The position numbers and the translations under genes were made by a program. 64,000 nucleotides of DNA, from the NCBI GenBank assembly GCA_963800725.1, contig CAWDCE010000017.1:666184-730183 (forward strand), written 5' to 3'. Source of the stretch: Bog-473 sp963800725. Its GTDB lineage: Bacteria; Actinomycetota; Acidimicrobiia; Acidimicrobiales; RAAP-2. Of this stretch, positions 8,886 to 18,219 are shown piece after piece. How positions within the stretch are numbered: the first letter of the stretch is position 1; the number at the start of each line of letters is the position of its first letter. The notes under the pieces were generated by a model. It was not told where the DNA came from and made no database searches. It saw only the letters and a program-made list of their open reading frames with translations.

Positions 8886-8899
8886 AGGACCTTTGACTC
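8886..8899 (+). promoter_or_regulatory. Marginal DosR/DevR-like half-palindrome
   Basis: AGGACCTTTGACTC keeps GGAC-CTTT-GAC but loses an outer base on each side. It lies about 290 bp before the ABC transporter and about 100 bp before a doubtful small ORF, so its target, if any, is unclear. Confidence 0.25.
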
Positions 8900-8989
8900 T
8901 GGGGAAATGCCACCTCATCCGACCACAATGAACCCAAGAGGCGAGGGCGACGAAAACGAGCAGGGCGCCGCCGTGGAGGCGAATTACCC

Positions 8990-9187
8990 ATGTTGAGCAA
9001 AGTGACGGAAGCGGGTGTCGGTTGCGGCACGATTCCGAACCCCGTGTGCCAGGTTCGGTTGGCCGGGCGGGCTGAGGCGACTCGGGAGGTCGCGGCAGCC
9101 GCTCCCGGCCCATTGGTGCCCTCGGATTGGTGGGTCGCCCCCGGGTCGCCGGCCACCGCACCGAGCGAGTGGTTCATCCGACGATGA
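8990..9187 (+). CDS. Doubtful small ORF
   Basis: 65 codons starting MLSKVTEAGVGCGTIPNPVC, within the 437-bp gap between the CBS gene and the ABC transporter and ending at the transporter start. No recognised domain, Ala/Pro-rich, no clear RBS. The gap also holds the two palindromes at 8782 and 8886. It may be noncoding leader sequence. Confidence 0.2.
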   Translation: MLSKVTEAGVGCGTIPNPVCQVRLAGRAEATREVAAAAPGPLVPSDWWVAPGSPATAPSEWFIRR

Positions 9188-10102
9188 ATTTCGATCGCCG
9201 CTCGTGCGCTGAATCTGACGAAGCGCTACGGGGCAGTGGAAGTTCTGAGTGACCTCAACCTCGAGGTTCGTGCCGGCGAGATTCTGGGCTATCTCGGACC
9301 CAACGGGGCCGGCAAGACGACCACCATTCGCCTCTTGCTCGGGCTCATTCGACCGAGCAGTGGCCGAGCGGAGATCTTCGGCCTCGACAGCCACACCCGG
9401 GCGACCCAAGCGCACCGACACCTCGCATATGTTCCGGGAGAGGCGAATTTGTGGCCGTCCCTCAATGGGGCAGAGACCCTGCATCTCTTGGGGCAGGTGC
9501 AAGGCACGGTCGATGTCACCTATCGCGATGAACTGATCGAGCGGTTCGATCTCGATCCAACGATGCGGGTCCGGGCGTATTCGAAGGGCAATCGCCAGAA
9601 GCTGCTCCTGATCGCCGCGCTCATGACCCGGGCGGAACTCTTAGTGCTCGATGAACCGACGAGCGGACTTGATCCCTTGATGGAGCAGGCCTTTCGGATG
9701 TGCATGCACGAAGCCAAAGACCGCGGCCAGACCGTCTTCTTGTCATCGCACATCCTCTCGGAGGTTGAAGCGCTGTGTGACCGTGTGGCGATTCTTCGTG
9801 CCGGCAAGCTCATCGATATCGGCACGCTGGCTGATCTGCGCCACCTCTCCTCATTGGAAGTCGTGGCCACTTTTGACGGTTCGGTCCCGGATCTGACGGA
9901 GATTCCCGGGGTGAGCGCCGTCCGGGTCGACGGCCCGACGGTCCGTTGTCAGGTGCAAGGCACGGTCGAACCGCTTCTCAAGGTGTTGGCAACTTCGGGT
10001 GTCCACGAACTCTTGAGTAGGGAGCCGTCACTCGAAGAGGTGTTTCTTGCCCACTACGGAGCTGATCGCATGTCCGAGAATGGCTCGCCCGATGGCGATT
10101 GA
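9184..10102 (+). CDS. ABC transporter ATP-binding protein (start region frameshifted)
   Basis: ATPase of an ABC-2 type exporter, about 305 residues. Walker A GPNGAGKTT, Q-loop region, signature-like YSKGNRQKLLLIAAL, Walker B LLVLDEPTSGLDPL and H-loop SSHILSEVEAL are all present. The frame has no good start: a TGA stands just before ISIAARALNLTKRYG. An ATG at 9184 gives MISIAARALNLTKRYG if one base of the AA/TTT stretch 9187-9191 is dropped, so the span starts there. The end overlaps the permease gene, the usual ATPase-permease pairing. Substrate unknown; the family includes drug and polyketide exporters. Confidence 0.88.
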
Positions 10103-11789
10103 GGCAGCGACGCTCGAGAGGGACAGCGAGCCCCCAGGGGGCGGCGGAGATCTCGCGGACAGCCGGGCGCATCAATTGGGTGGTCACCCAGAGCGGATGG
10201 TGTTCACGCTGACGGCGCGTAAAACACTGCGTTCAGGCTGCATCTGGGGAGCGGTGTTTGGCGCATACATCGTGATCCAGGCCTTGTCGTACGCCTCGAC
10301 CTACAAGACGCAAGCCTCGCGTGATGTCCTGGCCCGGACATTCTCTTCGAGTAGCGGCTTGAATGCTCTGGTCGGACCGGCCCATCAGCTGCAGACGGTC
10401 ATGGGCTACACGACGTGGAAATCCCTGGGTGCCTTGACCGCGATGGGCGCAGTGTGGGCGATCCTCTTGTCGTCGAGGCTCCTGCGTGGCGAAGAAGACG
10501 CCGGTCGCTGGGAAGTGCTTCTGGCTGGACAGACCACCCGCGGCAGGGCGGCAGCGCAAGCCGGCGTCGGTCTCGCGGCGGGGTTTGGTGCCCTCTTCAC
10601 GGTCATATCGGTCATCACGGTGGCCTTGGGTCACACCCACCAGGTTCACTACTCGCTTTCCTCGGCACTGTTCTTTGCGTTGGCCATCAGTTCGGGGGCG
10701 GCAATCTTCCTCGCCGTCGGCATGCTCACCAGCCAGTTGGCCTCGAGCCGGCGCCAGGCTGGGGCCTACGCCGCCTTCGCGCTCGGTGCATTCTTCGCAC
10801 TGCGCATGGTGGCGGACACCACGAGCTCACTCACCTGGTTGAACTGGGTCACTCCGCTGGGCTGGATTGACGAGCTGCAACCGTTCAACAATCCCCAGCC
10901 CGCCGTGTTGCTCGCAATCGGTGGCTTCGTCGTGGGACTGGCCGTTGGGGCGGTGGTGCTGGCCGCCAGGCGGGATCTTGGTGCGAGCATCCTTCCCGAC
11001 CGCTCGCGTGGCCGGGCTCACACGACCCTTTTGTTCGGTCCGGTGGGGATCGCTATTCGAACCGTTCGCCCGGCCGTCTTGGGCTGGTTTGCTGGGATCG
11101 GCGCGTTTGGCTTGCTCCTGGGATCTGTGGCGAAACAGGCAGCAAAATCCATCGAGGCCTCTCCGAGCGCCCGCGCCGCCCTCTCGCGGTTGGGCGGATC
11201 TGGTGGCGAAGTCAGGGCGTATCTCGGATTGTCGTTCTTGATCTTCACCATCTTTGTGACGCTGGTCGCCTGCGGTCAGGTCACCGCGATGCGTCACGAG
11301 GAATCTGGTGGGCTCGCTGAACATCTGTTGGTTCGTCCGGTCTCTCGGACCCGTTGGATGGTGGGTCGTCTCGGCGTGGCCGTCGGGGTCGTCGCAATCG
11401 GCGGATTGCTGGCTGGTCTGTTCACCTGGCTCGGACTCGTCAGCCAGGGGATTGCATTCGGACTGGCGACGATGATCGGGGCGGGTCTCAATACGGTGCC
11501 CGCGGCATTCTGCGTGCTTGGAATCGGTGCCCTGGTGTTCGGCCTCGCACCCCGCTGGACCGCCGGGGCGGTCTATGTGGTGCTGGCCTGGAGCTTCCTG
11601 ATCGAATTGCTGGCCGGCGTCGTGCACTCGAGCCGCTGGTTGGTCAACAGCTCGATCTTCTACCACGTGAGTCCCTCACCTGCCGTCGGACCGAATTTAG
11701 TGTCCAGCGGAGTCCTGATCCTGGTGGGGTTGGTGTGCGCGGTGGGCGGAGTCGTCGTGTTTCGCGCACGGGATATCACCGATGAGTAG
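10080..11789 (+). CDS. ABC-2 type exporter permease, large
   Basis: 569 residues with about twelve hydrophobic segments arranged as two halves, resembling the large polyketide-antibiotic exporter permeases. The first helix follows an N-terminal basic stretch (MVFTLTARKTLRSG). The segment LLRGEEDAGRWEVLLAGQTTRGR in the first half and HEESGGLAEHLLVRPVSRTRW in the second are the paired cytoplasmic loops of this family. It starts at ATG 10080 (or ATG 10092), overlapping the ATPase by 11-23 bp. Membrane partner of the upstream ATPase. The 228 bp that follow lead to the acyltransferase gene. Confidence 0.88.
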   Translation: MARPMAIEAATLERDSEPPGGGGDLADSRAHQLGGHPERMVFTLTARKTLRSGCIWGAVFGAYIVIQALSYASTYKTQASRDVLARTFSSSSGLNALVGPAHQLQTVMGYTTWKSLGALTAMGAVWAILLSSRLLRGEEDAGRWEVLLAGQTTRGRAAAQAGVGLAAGFGALFTVISVITVALGHTHQVHYSLSSALFFALAISSGAAIFLAVGMLTSQLASSRRQAGAYAAFALGAFFALRMVADTTSSLTWLNWVTPLGWIDELQPFNNPQPAVLLAIGGFVVGLAVGAVVLAARRDLGASILPDRSRGRAHTTLLFGPVGIAIRTVRPAVLGWFAGIGAFGLLLGSVAKQAAKSIEASPSARAALSRLGGSGGEVRAYLGLSFLIFTIFVTLVACGQVTAMRHEESGGLAEHLLVRPVSRTRWMVGRLGVAVGVVAIGGLLAGLFTWLGLVSQGIAFGLATMIGAGLNTVPAAFCVLGIGALVFGLAPRWTAGAVYVVLAWSFLIELLAGVVHSSRWLVNSSIFYHVSPSPAVGPNLVSSGVLILVGLVCAVGGVVVFRARDITDE

Positions 11790-11972
11790 AGCGGTGGGTT
11801 TCTCGCCTCTCTCGGCGGGTGGCCCGGTGGCGTCGATTCGCGGTGTCGGCAGGCGACACGCCCGGTGTGACGGAGAATCGGGCGGGGCTACCTGGAATCG
11901 GGTTTCGTTGCCTGGCTTCACCAGACGGTCGTTCTCGATCGTGCGCAGCACCGGTGGATACAGCGCACCCGC

Positions 11973-11988
11973 ATACGCTCGCGCGTAT
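11973..11988. promoter_or_regulatory. Perfect inverted repeat before WS/DGAT gene
   Basis: ATACGC-tcgc-GCGTAT, a six-base perfect inverted repeat with a four-base centre, ending 30 bp before the acyltransferase start. It is in operator position for an unknown regulator and does not fit the DosR-type consensus. Confidence 0.35.
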
Positions 11989-12017
11989 TGCGCTCGATCT
12001 GCACGCTATGACGGCTC

Positions 12018-13427
12018 ATGAGCCAAGCCCCTGCGCTCACCGCACTCGACGCGGCCTTTCTCTTCCTCGAAAGCGACCGAACACCGATGCATATGGCCAC
12101 CGTGGCCATCCTCGAGGCCGGACCTTTGCAAGACGAGCGGGGCCGGGTGCGGATCGATGACCTGCGCCGCTTGATTGGGAGCCGTCTCAACTTGGTACCC
12201 AAGCTTCGGCAGAAGGCGGTTCCTGGGCTCTTGGGCCAAGCGCCCCCTGTGTGGGTGGACGATCCGACATTCGACATTGCGAACCACGTCCGCATCTGTC
12301 GACTTGCCCACGTGGACGACCCTGTGGCCTTCAGGCAGTTATGTGGCGACATCCTCGCCACTCCGCTTGAGCGGGACCATCCGCTCTGGGAGCTCATCGT
12401 CGTAGAAGGTGTCGCTGCAGATCGCGTGGCCGTCATCGAGAAGCTTCATCATTCAATGGCCGACGGGCTCGCGGCCGCGGAGTTGGCGATGGTCCTCTTG
12501 GATGTGTCCCCGGTGCCGCCGGAGATCGTCGAGCCAGGTCCGTGGACACCCGAACCTTCCGCGTCGGCCTTGTGTGGCGCGGCTCGGGACCTGGCACATC
12601 TGGGGTCGATCGCCGTTCGGGTTGCATCTTGGGGTGGGTGGACGATAATCCATCCGTTGCGGCGGGCCGGCGGTTGGGTCACGACGGGCCAGGCCATCGG
12701 GACCTTGCTCAGCCCTCGCACCCTTGCGCCCAGATCCTCACTCAACGCCAATATCGGTGCCGACCGAGCCATCAATTTCGTCTGGCTCGATCTCGAGCAG
12801 CTCCGGGCCATCGCCCACGCCCACGGTGCCACCATCAATGACGCCTTGCTGACCTTGGTGACCGGCGGCTTGCGAGAACTCCTCGCAGATCGTGGAGAGG
12901 TGACGGGCGCGGGCGAGCTGCAGGCGCTGGTTCCCGTCGCCTTGTCGGCGCATGATACGCGAGGACTCGCCAACGATATCTCCGCCCTCTTCATCCGACT
13001 TCCGATTGGACTCGACGATCCGCTGGCCGTCCTTGAGGTGATCAAGGGGGAAACCGGCGAGCGCAAGCACCGTCATCAAGAAGTGGCAGTCGCCTCGATC
13101 CTCCGCCTGCTCGAGCCGGTGCCTCAAGGCATCTTGGCGAAGGCGACCGCGCTGGCGCAGCGTCAACCGTTCTTCAATCTGATTGTGACCAACGTTCCGG
13201 GCCCAACGGTGCCGCTCTACGTGCTCGGGGCCAAGGTGCTTGAGATTTACCCCGTCGTCCCGCTGGTGGGCAACCAAGGGATCGGCGTTGCGGCGGTGTC
13301 ATATGACGGGCACCTCGGGCTTGGCGTGTTCTCTGATCCGCGCGCCTGCCCCGATGTCGATGCCTTCTGCCACGGCGTGACCGAAACTCTCCGAGAAATC
13401 ACGGAGCGACGTGACCAGGAATCCTAA
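12018..13427 (+). CDS. Wax ester synthase / diacylglycerol acyltransferase (WS/DGAT)
   Basis: Acyl-CoA dependent O-acyltransferase making triacylglycerol or wax esters. 469 residues, normal for the family. Catalytic HHxxxDG motif is HHSMADG at 144-150; PLWE at 122-125; the second conserved Asn-Asp motif lies in ATINDALLTLVTGGLREL. The N-terminus LTALDAAFLFLESDRTPMHM is typical. In M. tuberculosis the dormancy acyltransferase tgs1 (Rv3130c) is DosR-controlled. Here no DosR-like box precedes the gene, only the inverted repeat at 11973, so regulation by DevR is not supported directly. ATG at 12018, weak RBS. Confidence 0.92.
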   Translation: MSQAPALTALDAAFLFLESDRTPMHMATVAILEAGPLQDERGRVRIDDLRRLIGSRLNLVPKLRQKAVPGLLGQAPPVWVDDPTFDIANHVRICRLAHVDDPVAFRQLCGDILATPLERDHPLWELIVVEGVAADRVAVIEKLHHSMADGLAAAELAMVLLDVSPVPPEIVEPGPWTPEPSASALCGAARDLAHLGSIAVRVASWGGWTIIHPLRRAGGWVTTGQAIGTLLSPRTLAPRSSLNANIGADRAINFVWLDLEQLRAIAHAHGATINDALLTLVTGGLRELLADRGEVTGAGELQALVPVALSAHDTRGLANDISALFIRLPIGLDDPLAVLEVIKGETGERKHRHQEVAVASILRLLEPVPQGILAKATALAQRQPFFNLIVTNVPGPTVPLYVLGAKVLEIYPVVPLVGNQGIGVAAVSYDGHLGLGVFSDPRACPDVDAFCHGVTETLREITERRDQES

Positions 13428-13582
13428 GCCGCAAGGATCACCCCCGCGCTTCGCCGTGTCGGTGCGATTGCCCTGGCCCGTGTGCGCGGTCGAGCGGCCG
13501 CAGAATCGTCACAGTCGCCGCGTCACCCAAGATGCCACACTACGAATAGAGCAGCTCCTGCCCATGAAAGGGGACTGAACCC

Positions 13583-14884
13583 ATGCCGATGACCTGTACT
13601 CCCGAGGAGGCGGCAGCGCGCATTCGGCCGAGCGACCGCATTGGATTCGGTCTCGGCCCGGGCAACCCCGACGCATTCTTGACGGCGTTGGGGAGTCGTG
13701 ATGATTGGGAAGATCTCGAACTGGGTGGCGCCCTATTGCTTAATTACTATTCGGTCTTCACCAAGCCGGGAGTTTCGTATCGCTGTGGGTTCTTTGGTCC
13801 AGCCGAGCGGTTGCTTCTGGCACAGGGATTCCAAATTCAGCTCGTGCCGGGTGGATTCCGCCAGTTTGCGCCGATCCTTGCCAGGTTCTCCCCTCGGGTC
13901 ATGGTGGCCCAAGCTGCTCCCGGAGATCTCGAGGGCACGGTGAATCTCTCTCTGCACCTCGGGGCGACTCGAAACGAACTCATTCGGGCAGGACGCGATC
14001 CACAACGGCTCTTGATGGTTGAGGTCAATCCAAATCTCCCGAAAACCAAGAGCCTGCCGCCGGAATTCGACAACACCATCTCGCTGGAAGACATCGACAT
14101 CATTATCGACCACGATGGAATTCCTTTCGAGTTGGGCGAGCCCCCCGTCGACGACGCGGACCGAGCGATCGCCAAGCACGCTTTGGAATTCATCTCGTCG
14201 GGTGCGACGCTGCAAACAGGAATCGGGGCAATTCCCAACGTCATCGCCTCTGAGCTTGCGGAAGGCACACTCGATGAGTTCGGTGTGCATTCAGAGATGT
14301 TCACCAACGGGCTCATGCGGCTTCATCAGGCAGGCAAGGTATCGAATCGCCACAAGGGGATCTTCGAGGAAGTGTCGGTGACGACGTTCGCTCTCGGCAC
14401 GGCGGATCTGTATCGGTGGATCGATGGAAACGATGAGGTCGCATTCGTCGACGTGGCCGTCGTCAACGACCCGACGGTGATTGCCCGTAATTCCAATCTC
14501 GTGTCGATCAACGGCGCACTTTCGGTCGACCTCTACGGCCAGGTGGTGGCCGACAACATCGGGGGAAAGCAGATCTCTGGGGTCGGGGGACATGAAGACT
14601 TTGTCGCAGGCGCGGAACTGCACCTCGATGCCCGCTCCTTGATCTGCCTGCACTCAACCGCCCTCGTCGGGGGGGAACTGGTCTCTCGCATTGCGGGACG
14701 ACTACCCGAGGGCGCCATTATCTCAACGCCTCGACACCACACCGGTGTGGTGCTCACCGAGTACGGGTACGCCGACCTGGCCGGAAAGACCGTCAGGGAA
14801 CGCGCTCACGCGTTGGTTGACATTGCCCATCCTGATTTTCGCCAACAACTACGCGAAGTGGCAGATTCATTGGGGCGAGCTTGA
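13583..14884 (+). CDS. Acetyl-CoA hydrolase/transferase family (4-hydroxybutyrate CoA-transferase-like)
   Basis: 433 residues. Class I CoA-transferase fold: QTGIGAIPNVIASELAEGTL (GIGAIP at 213-218) and the catalytic glutamate Glu238 in FGVHSEMFTNGLM; the C-terminal part carries GVGGHEDFVAGA and AIISTPRHHTGVVLTEYGYADL. The family moves CoA between acyl-CoA and acetate, propionate or 4-hydroxybutyrate; the exact substrate cannot be decided. ATG at 13583 with AAAGGGGAC a few bases upstream. Same strand as the acyltransferase, 155 bp downstream. It could supply or recover acyl-CoA during fermentation. Confidence 0.88.
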   Translation: MPMTCTPEEAAARIRPSDRIGFGLGPGNPDAFLTALGSRDDWEDLELGGALLLNYYSVFTKPGVSYRCGFFGPAERLLLAQGFQIQLVPGGFRQFAPILARFSPRVMVAQAAPGDLEGTVNLSLHLGATRNELIRAGRDPQRLLMVEVNPNLPKTKSLPPEFDNTISLEDIDIIIDHDGIPFELGEPPVDDADRAIAKHALEFISSGATLQTGIGAIPNVIASELAEGTLDEFGVHSEMFTNGLMRLHQAGKVSNRHKGIFEEVSVTTFALGTADLYRWIDGNDEVAFVDVAVVNDPTVIARNSNLVSINGALSVDLYGQVVADNIGGKQISGVGGHEDFVAGAELHLDARSLICLHSTALVGGELVSRIAGRLPEGAIISTPRHHTGVVLTEYGYADLAGKTVRERAHALVDIAHPDFRQQLREVADSLGRA

Positions 14885-14973
14885 GGCGGTTTCTTCCGAG
14901 TACCGGTCTCTTCGATGGGTGACACGACACTCGGGTCGCCGTTCGATGGATGTATAAGGCGCCCGAGAGGCAA

Positions 14974-15216
14974 TTATTCGATATCGGTCCCGAAAGACTC
15001 GACCCACTCCGCCGGAACCGTGTCTGGCACATCGATTGGAGCAGACGGCAGCGGAGCCCTAGAGAGGTTGACTTTGGAGGAGTTGGCGACCGAGGTCCAA
15101 GCGGCTACCCGGCTGATCGCCAAGAGCAGCCCAATGAAGATTATGACAAAAAGCACAACCACCAAGGCACCCCCATCCGTTCTGGAATCAACGCCCACCG
15201 GCGCTCTCCGGAGCAC
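14974..15216 (-). CDS. Small single-span membrane protein with DosR-like box
   Basis: 80 residues if started at GTG 15216 (AAGGA six bases upstream); the frame is open to an ATG at 15246. One strong membrane helix near residues 17-38 (ALVVVLFVIIFIGLLLAI) and a polar C-terminal tail. No family recognised. The palindrome at 15265-15278 lies 55 bp before the GTG, matching the spacing of the other targets, and would leave too little leader for the ATG start. DevR control inferred. Confidence 0.6.
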   Translation of the reverse strand: MLRRAPVGVDSRTDGGALVVVLFVIIFIGLLLAISRVAAWTSVANSSKVNLSRAPLPSAPIDVPDTVPAEWVESFGTDIE

Positions 15217-15264
15217 AACTGATCCTTCGCCTCCATCGTGACGCACTCACCCCATTGATCGTTA

Positions 15265-15278
15265 GGGCCATTGGTCCT
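15265..15278 (-). promoter_or_regulatory. DosR/DevR-like box
   Basis: GGGCCATTGGTCCT, 13 of 14 bases identical to the arcA box. 55 bp before the small membrane protein start. Confidence 0.7.
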
Positions 15279-15427
15279 ATGGCGCGCCACGAATGGATAG
15301 CGCTGTGCAACCAGCGCAAGCGCGTGCCTGCGTGGGCGTGGTGTCGAACCCGGCGGTCCTGGTCCCGAGCCGATATCGCGCGTCCAGCCCGCATTTGAGG
15401 GCCTCCTCGGGACTCCCCGCTCAGCCT

Positions 15428-15927
15428 CTAATGCGCTGGGCGGTGGATGAGGACCGGACAAAGCGCCTTGGCGGCGCAGCGTTGGCTGACGGATCCGAGG
15501 AGCAGCCCTGCGAACTCTCCATGTCCGCGACTTCCGACGACGAGCAGATCGGCGCCCCGTGAGGCATCGATCAAGCCCTTTGCGGGATGCTGATGCTCGA
15601 AGCGCTCGATGACTTTCACGTCAGGGTGCCGACGAAGAAGATCACCGACAGTCGCTTTGAACGTTTCTTCGAACCCGCGGATTGGATCAGGCTCGTGGGC
15701 CATCGGCGTTCGTGCATGCGCGAACGGCCATTCCCAAGTCATCACGACCTCGAGGGCGCAATGAGTGCGTTCAGCCTGACACGCCGCCCATTCGAGGGCC
15801 TCGAGCGAGGATATGGACCCATCGATGCCGACGACGATACGCCCGGCGGCGCTCGGCGCGTTGTCGACCTCTCGGTGCATGGCATCGCCGGTCACCGCCA
15901 CTGCGCTACGGCTCTCTCGAAAGACAT
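15428..15927 (-). CDS. Universal stress protein, UspA family (N-terminal frameshift)
   Basis: Usp protein: RIVVGIDGSISSLEALEWAA, VVMTWEWPF, then the ATP loop GSRGHGEFAGLLLGSVSQ and CPVLIHRPAH. The continuous frame starts at GTG 15901. The better start is ATG 15927 (MSFERAVA), which has AGAGGTG six bases before it and a DosR-like box 55 bp upstream. Reaching it requires one missing base near 15903-15909. It is strikingly similar in wording to the Usp at 619-1084 (both have VVMTWEWP), suggesting a local duplication. About 166 residues after repair. Confidence 0.87.
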
Positions 15928-15975
15928 GATTGACACCTCTGTGTCGAGCGTACGGTCGACGTTTCGATTCGCATA

Positions 15976-15989
15976 GGGGCCAAAGTCCT
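15976..15989 (-). promoter_or_regulatory. DosR/DevR-like box upstream of usp
   Basis: GGGGCCAAAGTCCT, arms GGGGC/GTCCT, centred 55 bp before the inferred ATG at 15927. Confidence 0.65.
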
Positions 15990-16527
15990 CATCCCGGCGT
16001 CATCCGTGCCCAAGGGCCTGCACCAATAGAGCAACGACCAGATGCCGCTCAAGTCGTCACGGTGATCCGGCACACCGCATCGCGGCTGGTGAGCGCGATA
16101 TGTCGTGGCGGTCGCTCCGTCTCGAGGTCGGGACCTTCGGCACTGGGCACGTGTGTTCGGAAATCCGAAGATGAGTGGACACGGCGCGAGGGGCGGTCAC
16201 ATGCAATGAGGTGCTGCGGAGTTGATCTCAAGGCACAGTGTGAGCATCGGCCGCCGGTTGCGCACAGGGCATGGCGACGCTTCGGCTGCACCACGCCTCG
16301 AATTCTTTGTCCCGATGCAATCGCCTCGGAACCCATGCGAGTTGGTGGCCCCTGGTGGATGTGCGACCGGGTCCTAAGCGGTGCCGGGGCATGACATCGA
16401 ACAGGCGCGCGAGTGAACGCCCGCAACGATGCAAGGCGCGTGTGCCACGACAGGGTGGTTCTGCGGTGGGCTGGTCGCAGGCTGGACACCGGCCGTGCGT
16501 GCATGAAGTCGGCCAGGAGCGCACTCG
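15990..16527. other. Intergenic stretch without supported gene
   Basis: About 540 bp between the usp promoter and the APH/AAA gene. Open frames on both strands show no family wording. No convincing DosR-type palindrome was found on the side facing 16528. Confidence 0.5.
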
Positions 16528-18054
16528 GTGACTTCGGACGGAACGTGGTCGGGATCGAGTGATGCCCCGGGTGTTCGAGGCGTCCATGTCGCAGAGGCCT
16601 TGTCGACCCGGGTGGTCGAGACGCACATCTCGAGGCTGTTCTTCGTCGGGGACCGTGTGTACAAGATGCGCAAGCCGGTCCGGTTCCCGTTCGCTGATTT
16701 CAGCGACCGACGCGCCAGAGAAGCCGACTGTCATCGCGAAGTCGCGCTGAACCGCAGGCTCGCACCCGACGTCTACCTCGGGGTTGCCGACGTTGAACTG
16801 AACGGCGAAGCCATCGACCACATGGTGGTGATGCAACGGATGTCCGAAACCACGAGCATGGCCGCGTTGGCGGTCAACGGAGACGATCTTTCTGAGTGGA
16901 CTCGACGCGTCGTGGAGCGATTGGTGCCGTTCCATGATCACGCCAAACGTTCGCCGCACATCTCGGAGGCGGCGAGTGCGCCGGCACTGCGAGACGGTTG
17001 GATGGCGAACTTTGCTGAAATCGCACCCTTCGTCGGGCCCATTCTCCCGAGAGAGATAGACGATGAAATCCAGTATCTGGCGCTCCAATGGCTTTCGGGC
17101 CGCTCGGCCCTGCTCGATCGACGCATCGATGCAGGACGCATCTGCGATGGTCACGGCGATCTCCAGGCGGACGACATTTTCTGCCTCGATGGCACCGTCG
17201 AAATTCTCGATTGCCTAGAGTTCTCGGACGAGCTCCGCTACAGCGATGTGTGCGCCGACGTCGCCTTCTTGGCTATGGATCTCCAGCGCCTCGGGCGACC
17301 CGACGCCGCGCGCCAGTTTCTGGAGGTCTATCAGGACCTCAGCGGTGACCGATTCCCCCAGGGCCTGGTCCATCACTACTGCGCGCAGCGGGCCTATGTG
17401 CGCGCCAAGGTGGCTTGTTTGCGGGCATCACAAGGCAACCGCGACGCCGACGCGCTCGCTCGCCAACTGCATCGCATGGTGCTTGCGCATCTGCGTCGGG
17501 CCAGAGTGTGCCTGGTGATCGTCGGTGGTCTCCCCGGATCCGGGAAGTCCACCCTGGCGCAAGGTCTCTCCAGTTCACGAGGTTGGACGATGCTGCGGTC
17601 CGACGATGTTCGCCACGAGGTGACTCTCGCGGATGAAGCCCCCGGTCACGGATATCGCAAGGGTCGCTATGCGCCGCAGCACACCGCCTCGGTCTACCAA
17701 GAGCTCTTGGTGAAGGCCGGGGAGCTCCTTCAGAGCGGGGATTCGGTCCTGCTCGATGCCTCCTGGTCTGATGCTCAGATGCGACTCGGTGCCCAGCAGC
17801 TGGCTCAGCGCACGTCCAGCGACACCATTGAACTGTGCTGCACTGTGAATCGCTCCGTGGCCGAGGGCCGCATTGAAGCACGCCGAGTGGCCCACCACGA
17901 CCCGTCTGAGGCGACGATCGAAGTGCGAGATGCCATGGCGCCCGACTTCGATGAGTGGCCCACGGCATCGGTCGTCGACACCACCACTGCGAGCCCATCG
18001 GAGGCGCTTGAGTTCGCTGAGTCGATCCTCAACAGCCTCGCCCCGACGCAGTAG
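16528..18054 (+). CDS. APH-like phosphotransferase / P-loop kinase fusion (Rv2004c-like)
   Basis: 508 residues with two parts. The N-terminal ~320 residues resemble the aminoglycoside phosphotransferase/choline kinase fold, with GHGDLQADDIFC (His209) in the Brenner-type position followed by EILDCLEFSDELR. The C-terminal part is an AAA/zeta-like small kinase with Walker A GLPGSGKSTL (from residue 333) and LRSDDVRHEV. The catalytic loop reads HGDLQADD instead of HGDxxxxN, a change also worth noting. M. tuberculosis Rv2004c has the same architecture and belongs to the DosR regulon. GTG start with AGGAG eight bases upstream. Substrate unknown. Confidence 0.85.
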   Translation: MTSDGTWSGSSDAPGVRGVHVAEALSTRVVETHISRLFFVGDRVYKMRKPVRFPFADFSDRRAREADCHREVALNRRLAPDVYLGVADVELNGEAIDHMVVMQRMSETTSMAALAVNGDDLSEWTRRVVERLVPFHDHAKRSPHISEAASAPALRDGWMANFAEIAPFVGPILPREIDDEIQYLALQWLSGRSALLDRRIDAGRICDGHGDLQADDIFCLDGTVEILDCLEFSDELRYSDVCADVAFLAMDLQRLGRPDAARQFLEVYQDLSGDRFPQGLVHHYCAQRAYVRAKVACLRASQGNRDADALARQLHRMVLAHLRRARVCLVIVGGLPGSGKSTLAQGLSSSRGWTMLRSDDVRHEVTLADEAPGHGYRKGRYAPQHTASVYQELLVKAGELLQSGDSVLLDASWSDAQMRLGAQQLAQRTSSDTIELCCTVNRSVAEGRIEARRVAHHDPSEATIEVRDAMAPDFDEWPTASVVDTTTASPSEALEFAESILNSLAPTQ

Positions 18055-18219
18055 TCGCCGGAGCTGACACCGACGCCAGCCGGAGATCGGCTTCCACACG
18101 TGCGTTCCGCGCCATGGGGGCCCGCTCGGAGTCTTCGGGCAGCAAATGCTCGGGGCACCCAATCACGTCAGCGGCGATTGACCTCCGGCCGGTCCTTTGT
18201 GATCACTCCCGAGCGTGCG

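Noticed and set aside
10827..11666. Long minus-strand open frame opposite the ABC permease
   Set aside because: Polar, Gln/Arg/Pro-rich shadow of a membrane-protein gene; no family wording or RBS.
13428..13582. DosR-like box before the CoA-transferase gene
   Set aside because: No sequence fitting the outer triplets at the required spacing.
16228..17154. Minus-strand open frame opposite the APH/AAA gene
   Set aside because: No domain; the opposite strand has clear motifs over the same bases.
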